A stretch of 64,000 bases of DNA from Nibricoccus aquaticus (GTDB taxonomy: Bacteria > Verrucomicrobiota > Verrucomicrobiia > Opitutales > Opitutaceae): contig NZ_CP023344.1 in the NCBI RefSeq assembly GCF_002310495.1, forward strand, positions 2,683,501-2,747,500, read 5' to 3'. The translations under genes and the position numbers were made by a program. This document shows positions 24,385-31,818 of this stretch, in pieces. The notes under the pieces are model-generated. The model made no database searches. It worked only from the letters and a program-made list of their open reading frames with translations, and was not told the DNA's origin. How positions within the stretch are numbered: the stretch's first letter is position 1; each line of letters opens with the position of its first letter.

Positions 24385-26013
24385 CTAGGCGACGGTGTTG
24401 GCGGGCTGCTTTGCGGGCGCAGCGACTTTGCGTGGTTGGGTGCGGGTCGCGTGCGGCGGGAGTTCGGCGAAGGGGGCGGGGGCGCGGAACCAGGTGCGCC
24501 AGCCTTCGCGGAGTTCGAGCCAGAGGTATTCGCAAAAAAGTCCGGTGACGCGCAGCGGGAGCCAGCGATCGAGGAAGAAGCTCAGCATCGTGTGATGATG
24601 CGCGTTGGTTTTTCCCCACACGCCGCGGCGGAGGCGGTCGCGGGCCATTTTGGCGAAGCGGGCGTTGTAGAGGCGGATGAAGCGGCCGGGGAGTTTGGAT
24701 TCCTTGCTCGCGAAGGCGGGGCGTTCGAGGGCGCTGTGGCCGTGTTTGTAAGGCTGGGTGACGACGCCGAGGTAGTAGAGGTTGAGGTCGAGCTTGAAGG
24801 CCAGGGTCATCAGCTCCTGGTCGGCCATGTAGAAATATTTGTCTTTGTAGATGCCGTTGAACCAGCCCTCGTAGCTGGAGCGGAAGCGCTGGTTGTGGCG
24901 CTCGAGGTGGACGGCGGCGGGTTTGCCGCGGAGGCAGCCGTCGATCAGCGCGGCGGTGGCGCTGGTCGTGTAGCTGATCCAATCCATGCCGGGGGAATAA
25001 AACGGGTCCATGAACGCGGCGGCGTCACCGACGAGGGCGAAGCCTTTTCCGGCGAACGTGGTGGAGCGGTAGGCGAGGTTGCGGCGGAAATGGATGTCTT
25101 CCTTTTGCCACTTGGCGTCGGCGAGGATTTCGGCGGCGACGGGGTTGGTGTTGAGCATCTCGCGGAGGCGTTCGCCGAGGACGGGGCCTTCGGGGAGATC
25201 GGTGATGCGCTGGTCGAAGACGACGCCGACGCTGACGTCGCCGCCTTTGAGCGGGATGACCCAGGCCCACCAGCCGAGGCCGGTGATGTGGTTGGTGGCG
25301 GTGTAGCGAAAGGCTTTGGTGCGGCGCGCCCACTTGGGGAATTTTTGCGCGAGCTCGGGTGAGTCCATGTTCTTCACGCCGCTCCAGCGCGACCAGCAGG
25401 CGGCGATGGGATGCTCGTGGTTGACCCTGTACCAGCCGTTCTTGCGGGCGAGCATCGCGTTGACGCCGGACGCGTCCACGACCCACTTGGCGCGCTCGAC
25501 GCCGGTGCGGCCGTCTTCGTCGTCCCACGTGATCGTCTGCACGCCGCCTTCGACGAGCGTGATGTCTTTCACGCGGGCGGGGCGCAGTAGTTGGACGCCG
25601 GATGCGACGGCGTTCGCGAGGACTTTTTCGTCGAGGACGGAGCGGTCGACCTGGAAACTGCCGAGGCGGGAGTTGAAGGCCGGGCCGGTTTCGGAGCAGT
25701 CCTCCAGGGTCTTGGTCTCGCTATTTTTGAACCAGTAGCGGAGGCCTTGTTTGGCGAGTTGTTTCTCGTGGAGATGTTCGGTGAGGCCGAGGACGCGGGT
25801 AAGGAAATAGGAGCTGATCTCAACGGTGGCTTCGCCGACGCGGCGGGTCATCTTGGAACTGCGCTCGATGATGAGGATTTTGAGCTTGGGGTTGCGGCGC
25901 TTGAGGAGGAAAGCGGTGGCGCCGCCGGAGAGTGCGCCGCCGACAACGACGACGTCCCAGGGAGCTGAGGAAGGAGGGGTGGAGGAATCGGAGGGCGCGG
26001 TGGCGGTTTCCAT
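24385..26013 (-). CDS. Flavin-dependent halogenase-like oxidoreductase A
   Basis: 542 residues. The FAD-binding motif VVVGGALSGGATA opens the protein, and WWAWVIP matches the WxWxIP motif of flavin-dependent halogenases. GFALVGDAAAFMDPFYSPG is the second FAD contact. A lysine in LAKQGLRYWF lies where halogenases of this group keep their catalytic lysine. A halogenase, or a related FAD monooxygenase or reductase acting on a lipid or aromatic precursor, is likely. Last gene of a minus-strand operon with a second such enzyme, a tiny protein and a methyltransferase. Confidence 0.72.
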   Translation of the reverse strand: METATAPSDSSTPPSSAPWDVVVVGGALSGGATAFLLKRRNPKLKILIIERSSKMTRRVGEATVEISSYFLTRVLGLTEHLHEKQLAKQGLRYWFKNSETKTLEDCSETGPAFNSRLGSFQVDRSVLDEKVLANAVASGVQLLRPARVKDITLVEGGVQTITWDDEDGRTGVERAKWVVDASGVNAMLARKNGWYRVNHEHPIAACWSRWSGVKNMDSPELAQKFPKWARRTKAFRYTATNHITGLGWWAWVIPLKGGDVSVGVVFDQRITDLPEGPVLGERLREMLNTNPVAAEILADAKWQKEDIHFRRNLAYRSTTFAGKGFALVGDAAAFMDPFYSPGMDWISYTTSATAALIDGCLRGKPAAVHLERHNQRFRSSYEGWFNGIYKDKYFYMADQELMTLAFKLDLNLYYLGVVTQPYKHGHSALERPAFASKESKLPGRFIRLYNARFAKMARDRLRRGVWGKTNAHHHTMLSFFLDRWLPLRVTGLFCEYLWLELREGWRTWFRAPAPFAELPPHATRTQPRKVAAPAKQPANTVA

Positions 26014-26034
26014 GACGGGAAGGGCGGAGTGTTT

Positions 26035-27363
26035 TTAAGATTTGGCGGCGGCGGTCTCTCGGGTGGGCGAGGGCTGCGCAGTTTCTTCGACACCGTACAT
26101 GCCGGAGAAGTCGATGCGGGGGACGACGGGGAAGAATTTTTGCACGCGGCAGATGAAGAGGAAGAGGGCGAAGCGCCAGCGGACGGGCCACAACATGCGG
26201 GCGTCGCCGGCGACGATGGAGTTCACGGCGCGGTCGAGACCGAGTGGCGGCGTGGCGCAGAGGAAGACGGAGAAGGCGTCGTTGTCGTAGAAGCAGGCGA
26301 TGAGGTCTTTGAAGACCTTCGCGCGTTTCTTGATGCGCTTTGAGTAGCTCGTCCGCTCGGACTGCGTGAGGCCGCGGTTTTGGCGCTGGGCTTCCGTGAT
26401 GAGGCGGACGGCGTCGCGGGCGGAGTTCATGCCGACGTACACGCCGGAGGAGAAGATGGGGTCGAAGAAGCCGCCGGCGTCGCCGATCATCACCATGCGC
26501 TCGGTGGCGAGTTCCTGGCGGAAGTAGGAGTAGTCGCTGGTGACGTGGAACTCCATCGCGGGGCGCGCGCCTTGCATGATCTCGAGGAGCTTGGGCGAAC
26601 TGGCGACGGCGTGGTTGAAGATTTCCTCGGGCGTGCCTTTGCCGCGGCGCATCGACTCGACGGTGGTGACGAGGCCGACGGAGGTGTGGGCTTCGTCGAT
26701 TGGGATAAGCCAGAACCAGCCGTCGGCGAGGCGGACGACAACGGTATGGCCGGCGCCGATGCCGGGCGGGCGGATGACGTTTTCGAAGTGGCTGTAGATC
26801 GCGACGCGCTTGGGAAAGGGCGAAGGGTCGAGCGGCTTTTTGGCCTCGGAGGGGAAATGGTTTTCGCGTCCACCGGCATCGAGGACCCAGCGGGCGGTGC
26901 GTTCCTCGGTGGATTTATCGGCGTGCTCGATGGTGACGCGGATGCCGCCGTCGATGGGCGTGACGGAGCGGACGGTGGCGGGCTGCTTGATCTGGGTGCC
27001 GAGTTCGCGGGCGTGATCGAGGAGGAGTTTGTCGAACTTCGCGCGGCTGACCTGAAACGTCTGATCGAGGCCACGGACGATGCCTTCGGAAAAGATGATT
27101 TCCTTGGTGGCGAGGCCGTTGGTGAGGTGGAAGAGGGCGCCGGATTTTTTGATGAAGCCAGCGCGCTCGATTTTGGGCCACGCGCCGGTCTCGCGCATGA
27201 TCTCGTTGCCGTGCGGGAGGAGGGATTCGCCGATGTGGAAACGCGGGAAAGCGAGGCGCTCGACGAGGCAGACGTTGAGGCCTTCTTTGCGGGCGAAGGC
27301 GGCTGCGGTGCTGCCGGAAGGGCCGCCGCCGATGATGAGGACGTCGTGGTCGAAGTTTGTCAT
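26035..27363 (-). CDS. Flavin-dependent halogenase-like oxidoreductase B
   Basis: 442 residues. FAD motif IIGGGPSGSTAA, then IGESLLP, the halogenase-type WFWLIP, and MVMIGDAGGFFDPIFSSGV. GFIKKSGALFHL resembles the lysine-bearing segment of phenolic/pyrrole halogenases. It overlaps the 86-residue gene by four bases (27360-27363) and ends 21 bp before enzyme A. Alternative: a geranylgeranyl-reductase-type saturase, which shares the fold but lacks WxWxIP. No carrier-protein or synthase gene lies nearby to identify the substrate. Confidence 0.75.
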   Translation of the reverse strand: MTNFDHDVLIIGGGPSGSTAAAFARKEGLNVCLVERLAFPRFHIGESLLPHGNEIMRETGAWPKIERAGFIKKSGALFHLTNGLATKEIIFSEGIVRGLDQTFQVSRAKFDKLLLDHARELGTQIKQPATVRSVTPIDGGIRVTIEHADKSTEERTARWVLDAGGRENHFPSEAKKPLDPSPFPKRVAIYSHFENVIRPPGIGAGHTVVVRLADGWFWLIPIDEAHTSVGLVTTVESMRRGKGTPEEIFNHAVASSPKLLEIMQGARPAMEFHVTSDYSYFRQELATERMVMIGDAGGFFDPIFSSGVYVGMNSARDAVRLITEAQRQNRGLTQSERTSYSKRIKKRAKVFKDLIACFYDNDAFSVFLCATPPLGLDRAVNSIVAGDARMLWPVRWRFALFLFICRVQKFFPVVPRIDFSGMYGVEETAQPSPTRETAAAKS

Positions 27364-27620
27364 GGTGCTGACGGAAGTGATGACCCGTCCTCGAACTTCT
27401 CTAATCGCTCACGAGCGTAGGAAATGAATTCTTCGATCACGACGAGTGGAATATCGTTACCAAATGTTGTGATTATGAGCGTGCGCTCAGCATCGCTCCT
27501 AAACACTTCAGCGATGACTTCCTGATCGCAGAGCAGCTCCGCACCAAGGCCGTCGCGCTGAATATCAGAAGCGGTCTGCATGCTAAATGGACCTGCGATT
27601 TTCATTTCCTGTGAAGTCAC
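27360..27620 (-). CDS. 86-residue protein coupled to halogenase operon, unknown
   Basis: 86 residues, acidic, no signal peptide or membrane helix. Predicted alpha/beta from the pattern VIAEVFRSDAERTLIITTFG then IPLVVIEEFISYARERL. It overlaps the methyltransferase stop and the halogenase B start by four bases each, so all three should be translated together in fixed ratio. No family recognised. A role as partner or small subunit of the flavoenzymes is inference from the coupling alone. Confidence 0.75.
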   Translation of the reverse strand: MTSQEMKIAGPFSMQTASDIQRDGLGAELLCDQEVIAEVFRSDAERTLIITTFGNDIPLVVIEEFISYARERLEKFEDGSSLPSAP

Positions 27621-28366
27621 TTCGTTGAAGCCGCCGCTGGTTTCACCGCCGTGTACTCGCTGAAGAGACCGGCGAGGGCTATGCGTTTCACCTGCTCGAA
27701 ACCGACGCGATTCAGGCTGGCGAGGATCTGCTCGGGAGGGACGAAGGCGTCCATGGTTTCCCAGTAGTAAACCATCATCTCTTTCGCGGCGGCGCTGCGG
27801 GTGAAGAGGCGGGTGAAGCCGGGGTAGATATTTTTGAAGTACACGCGGAAGAGCCAGGCGCGAAAACCCTTTTGAGGTTTTGTCACTTCCAGGAGGAGGA
27901 CTTTGCCGCCGGGTTTGAGGGCGCGGAAGTATTCGGCGAAGGCGATGTCGAGATCGCCTACGTGACGAAGCGCGTAGCCCATCGTGAGGAAGTCGAATTG
28001 GTTGCTCTCGACGGGCAGTGCATCGGCGCGGCCGATCAGCAGGGTGGCATCGGGGACTTTGGCGGAGACGTGCGACAACATGCCGCGGCTGGGGTCGACG
28101 CAGGTGATGTTCTTGCCGCCGCCCAGTACGCGCGAAGCGGCTTCAGCGACGAGGCCGGTGCCGCTGGCGACATCGAGGACTTCCATGCCGGGTTTGAGGC
28201 CGTTTTTCTGCTGCGCCCATTTGCGGTAAAATTTCCCCGAGCCAAGGAAGCCCCAGCCGACGGTGCGGTCGTAGTAATTCGCGCCAGCATCGAAGAGTTT
28301 TTCCACGTACTCGGGTTTCTCGGCGTCGGTCTGGTAGCGTTGGGCGATGGGGGCGTGTGGTTGCAT
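27617..28366 (-). CDS. UbiE/COQ5-like SAM methyltransferase
   Basis: 249 residues from the ATG at 28366; the longer frame upstream lacks protein character. Class I SAM methyltransferase: motif I VLDVASGTGLVAEAA, and ALRHVGDLDIAFAEYFRALK as in UbiE/MenG. It could methylate a quinone, but coupling to two halogenase-like flavoenzymes points to a dedicated pathway for a lipid or pigment. First gene of the minus-strand operon, divergent from the LuxR-type regulator at 28581. Confidence 0.82.
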   Translation of the reverse strand: MQPHAPIAQRYQTDAEKPEYVEKLFDAGANYYDRTVGWGFLGSGKFYRKWAQQKNGLKPGMEVLDVASGTGLVAEAASRVLGGGKNITCVDPSRGMLSHVSAKVPDATLLIGRADALPVESNQFDFLTMGYALRHVGDLDIAFAEYFRALKPGGKVLLLEVTKPQKGFRAWLFRVYFKNIYPGFTRLFTRSAAAKEMMVYYWETMDAFVPPEQILASLNRVGFEQVKRIALAGLFSEYTAVKPAAASTK

Positions 28367-28580
28367 ATGAGAGAGAGCGGCGGTGGGCGCTGGGTACGTG
28401 GGGCGGATGGAAGGAGCGTGGTTAACGTATGGCAATACCGGGCGTGGGGCGGCGATTAAGCCTAGCCGTGGTGTGCGTGGGAAATTTTCTGAAACAGGCG
28501 CGGATATGTTCGGATAAGCCCATCGCCGCCTCTCTGTGCCCACACATCCCGGGGAGTGCGGCTCCAGCCTCATTCATACC

Positions 28581-29291
28581 ATGCCGTCTCCCGACTCCAC
28601 CGGGGCGTCGCCTGCGCGTAGCCAGGACCGCCCGTCTCCGTCCGCTGCGTCCGCTCGGCGCATCGTCATCGTCAAATGGGACATGCTCACGGCGGATGTT
28701 CTCGGCCGTCTGGCGCGCGAGGCCTATCCATCGGCTGACGTCACGATTTGCCGGACCGGTGCCGACGCGCTGGATACGTTGCGGCGCCGGCCGGCGGCGC
28801 TGGGGATTTTCGGGCTGACGCTGCCGGACATCGATGGGCTGGATCTGCTCGCGCTGGTGGCGGACGAGCATCTGGCGGCGCGGCGGATGATCGTGACCGG
28901 GCGGCGCGATGAGTATTCGCGGCAGGCGTTGCGTGTTGCGCGGGTGCAGGGCGTTTTCGACACGTCGGTGGAGGACAGCGAGTCGCTGGTGGCGGCGATC
29001 CGGCGGGTAGGGGAGGGCGGGGACTATTTTAGCGCGACGTTGGGCAGTGCGTCGCCGGTGCCAGCGTCGCGGCCGGACAAGGACCGGAAAGTGGAGACGC
29101 TGACCTTCATCGAGCAGCAGGTGTTCACGATCATGCTGGAAGGGCTCGAAGACGAACCGCTCGCGAAACGGCTCGGCATGACTGCGCAGGCCGTGTGCTC
29201 GCATCGCGCGAGCATTTTGAAAAAATTGCACGTGCAGAGCATCGAGCAGCTCCCGGCATTTATCCGGCGCACGAACAAGCCTTGGAAGTAA
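28581..29291 (+). CDS. LuxR-type regulator with degenerate receiver domain
   Basis: 236 residues. The layout is that of NarL/FixJ response regulators: a CheY-like N-terminal domain (about 27-140) and a C-terminal helix-turn-helix (LAKRLGMTAQAVCSHRASIL). The receiver chemistry is gone. The usual acidic pair is Lys32-Trp33, the phosphorylated Asp is Gly78 in FGLTLPDIDG, and the conserved Lys is replaced near Thr128; only Thr106 survives. It cannot be phosphorylated in the normal way and may sense a ligand or act constitutively. Divergent from the methyltransferase/halogenase operon, its possible target. Confidence 0.82.
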   Translation: MPSPDSTGASPARSQDRPSPSAASARRIVIVKWDMLTADVLGRLAREAYPSADVTICRTGADALDTLRRRPAALGIFGLTLPDIDGLDLLALVADEHLAARRMIVTGRRDEYSRQALRVARVQGVFDTSVEDSESLVAAIRRVGEGGDYFSATLGSASPVPASRPDKDRKVETLTFIEQQVFTIMLEGLEDEPLAKRLGMTAQAVCSHRASILKKLHVQSIEQLPAFIRRTNKPWK

Positions 29292-29356
29292 GCGGGTTTG
29301 CGCCCGCCCGCTCCGGGCTTCCCGTGCGGGGTTTTTGGCGTACGGTGGCGCGCAGC

Positions 29357-30061
29357 ATGAAACTCACGCCCGAACAATTCGCCGCGACCCTCGACTCGAC
29401 CAATCTACGTCTCGACGCCACTGCGGCCGAGATCGTGGCGCTCTGCAAAGAAGCGCAGACACACCGCTTCGCCTGCGTGATGATTTATCCGGCCAGCGTG
29501 TTGCTGGCCGCCCAGGTGCTGGCGGGAACCGGCGTTCGCATCGGCACGGTGATCGGGTTTCCCAGCGGGCGTTTCACGACGGCGGCCAAGGCGGCGGAGA
29601 TCGACGCGATGGCCTCCGCTGGTGCCCATGAAGTGGATATCGTGATGAACTACGCGGCGCTGCGCGATGGCCGTGAAGCGGATGTCGCCGCTGAGCTCGC
29701 CGAGCTGACGAGCCGTGCGCACGGCCACGGGCAGCTCGTGAAAGTGATCACGGAAAATTGTTACCTCAACGAAGCGCAGATCCTCGCGGCGCTGAACATC
29801 TGCGAAGAGGTGGGCGTGGATTTTATCAAGACATCGACGGGCTTTGGCAGCGCGGGCGCGAAGCTCGAGCACATCAAACTCTGGGCGGAAAAGCGGCGCG
29901 GGCTGATCAAGATCAAGGCGGCGGGCGGCATCAAAACTCTGCCCGACGCGCTGGCGCTGATTGCGGCGGGCGCGGAGCGGTTGGGGACGTCCAGCGCCAG
30001 TGCCCTGCTCGCGGAGTATCGCGGAGAAAAGTCCGCGACGGCCGCATCGGGCGCGTACTGA
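29357..30061 (+). CDS. deoC: Deoxyribose-phosphate aldolase
   Basis: 234 residues, class I DERA. It cleaves 2-deoxyribose-5-phosphate to glyceraldehyde-3-phosphate and acetaldehyde in deoxynucleoside salvage. Schiff-base Lys158 sits in DFIKTSTGF, Asp94 in HEVDIVMN, and Lys187 in LIKIKAAGGIK. The ATG at 29357 begins the family's usual N-terminus; upstream in-frame starts read back into the preceding gene. 65 bp after the regulator stop. Confidence 0.95.
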   Translation: MKLTPEQFAATLDSTNLRLDATAAEIVALCKEAQTHRFACVMIYPASVLLAAQVLAGTGVRIGTVIGFPSGRFTTAAKAAEIDAMASAGAHEVDIVMNYAALRDGREADVAAELAELTSRAHGHGQLVKVITENCYLNEAQILAALNICEEVGVDFIKTSTGFGSAGAKLEHIKLWAEKRRGLIKIKAAGGIKTLPDALALIAAGAERLGTSSASALLAEYRGEKSATAASGAY

Positions 30062-30134
30062 GCGGCCGCGCATGAGCGGAATCGTTGAGGCTTTTTTCTC
30101 GGCCCGGCCGAGGGAGATTGTTGGAGTCGCGCGC

Positions 30135-31103
30135 ATGGCAGCCGTCCGCAATTTTCCACGAGTGAAGCAATCCCGGCGCGTGCGCGTCATCGGCGCGCTG
30201 TTGCTGGCGGCGGTTTTTCCCGGCTGCGAACAACCGCCTGCCGCCACACGGACGACTATCGCGACGGTGGCGCCGGCCGCGGTCGATGAATCGAGCGGGC
30301 TTGCCGCTTCGCGCCGCACGCCCGATCTGCTTTGGACGCACAACGACAGCGACGGCGAACCGGTTCTCTACGCGATCGGGCTCGATGGGAAATTGTGTGG
30401 CAGCGTGCGCATCGCGGGCATCACGAACATCGACTGGGAAGACATGGTGTCGTTCGAGCTCGATGGCCGCGCGTGGCTCGCGGTCGGCGACATCGGCGAG
30501 AACATCACGCGCAAAACCGGTGCGGCTGTTTATGTGGTGGCCGAGCCGTCCGCTGCTGAACTTTCGCCGGAGCGCGAGACGGTGGTGCCAGTCGCGTGGT
30601 CGGTGCCGGTGCGTTACGCCGACGGGCGGCACGATTGCGAATCGCTCGCTGTCGATGTGCGTGAGCAGCGTATTTATCTGCTGAGAAAACGAGAGGACGA
30701 GAAACCGCTTTATTCGTTGCCGCTCCGCCCCGTACCAGCGGGCGCGTCCACTCCGGAAGCGCAACGACTCGGGCTGGTCCCGCATATTCCGCAACCTAAC
30801 TCCGAGCAACGCGCCGTGCCGATCGCCACGGGCCGCTGGCGTGGAAATCCGACGTCGATGGATATCGCCGCTGATGGATTGAAGGCAGTCGTGCTGACTT
30901 ACGGAGATGTGCTGCTGTTTGCGCGCAAACCCGGTGAAACGTGGGCGACGGCGCTCGCGCGCAAACCCGTGATCCTCCCGCCGCACGGACTCGCGCAGGC
31001 GGAGGCGGTGTGCTTTTCGCCGGACGGGCGCTCGATCTTTGTCACCGAAGAAAAACTCCACACGCAGCTGCTGCGCTACGACCTGACTCAATCGTCCCCA
31101 TGA
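30135..31103 (+). CDS. Lipoprotein with beta-propeller-like repeats
   Basis: 322 residues. The N-terminus has a basic stretch, a hydrophobic core and a lipobox ending at Cys31 (LLAAVFPGC), so it is probably a lipoprotein. The body contains blade-like segments: DESSGLAASRRTPDLLWTHN, WEDMVSFELDG, CESLAVDVREQRIYLL and EAVCFSPDGRSIFVTEE. These suggest a beta-propeller of the kind annotated as SdiA-regulated or phytase-like; the function is unknown. An alternative start at 30072 is possible. Its stop overlaps the next start (ATGA). Confidence 0.75.
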   Translation: MAAVRNFPRVKQSRRVRVIGALLLAAVFPGCEQPPAATRTTIATVAPAAVDESSGLAASRRTPDLLWTHNDSDGEPVLYAIGLDGKLCGSVRIAGITNIDWEDMVSFELDGRAWLAVGDIGENITRKTGAAVYVVAEPSAAELSPERETVVPVAWSVPVRYADGRHDCESLAVDVREQRIYLLRKREDEKPLYSLPLRPVPAGASTPEAQRLGLVPHIPQPNSEQRAVPIATGRWRGNPTSMDIAADGLKAVVLTYGDVLLFARKPGETWATALARKPVILPPHGLAQAEAVCFSPDGRSIFVTEEKLHTQLLRYDLTQSSP

Positions 31104-31585
31104 ACTTCTTGATGTCTTCACCGCCTTTCACGCGCCGGACCGCTGCTGGTTTATTGATGGGCGTGCTGATCTGTCTGCTGCCGATGACCGCGCTGGCTGG
31201 CGATAAAGAGGATGTGCGCGCCGCCGACCTGCGGCGGATCAGCGCGTTGATCCATGCGGACCGCGCGGCGCTCGATGCTGTGCTGGCCGACGAGTTAACC
31301 TACGGACACTCCGACGGGCGCGTGCAGACGAAGGCCGAGCTGCTGGCGGCGCTCACGGCGGGCGCGGTGACTTACCAATCTTACGATGGCCCGCCACCGG
31401 TGGTGCGTATCCAGGAAACGGTGGCATTGCTTTCGGGTATCGCGGAACTGGAAGCGACGGCGCGAGGCACGCAGGTGAAACTATGGCTGCGTTATCTCGC
31501 GGTTTACGAGAAGCGCGACGGAGCGTGGCGGCTCACCGCCTACCAATCGACGCGGCTCGAGCAGCCGCCTGCCGGGCTGCGCTGA
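31100..31585 (+). CDS. Secreted NTF2-like (DUF4440/SnoaL-type) protein
   Basis: 161 residues. Signal peptide through LLPMTALAG, then a cone-like NTF2 fold: LRRISALIHADRAALDAVLA, LTYGHSDGRVQTKAELLAAL and LRYLAVYEKRDGAWRLTAYQ. Such domains bind small ligands or catalyse simple reactions; nothing identifies the substrate. It overlaps the lipoprotein gene by four bases and so is translationally coupled to it. The leader atcgtcccc precedes the ATG. Confidence 0.82.
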   Translation: MNFLMSSPPFTRRTAAGLLMGVLICLLPMTALAGDKEDVRAADLRRISALIHADRAALDAVLADELTYGHSDGRVQTKAELLAALTAGAVTYQSYDGPPPVVRIQETVALLSGIAELEATARGTQVKLWLRYLAVYEKRDGAWRLTAYQSTRLEQPPAGLR

Positions 31586-31818
31586 GCGGGGCTGGCGCGG
31601 TTCGCGCGCGGCGTGGTGTCCGCCACGAGCGATGGGTGTCTGAGACACGCGTCGATGACGTGATTGAGAGGATTTTAACGCGTTCCGGGCCGAACCGGCC
31701 GGAATAGGGAGTGTCACGCGCGCAACTGTCATCTCAACCTTCTACCGTCAGACATGCACGTCGGCCCTTTCACGGGCAGGACGTTTTCCTACTCTTCTCC
31801 GTCTCGTCCGTCATCACC

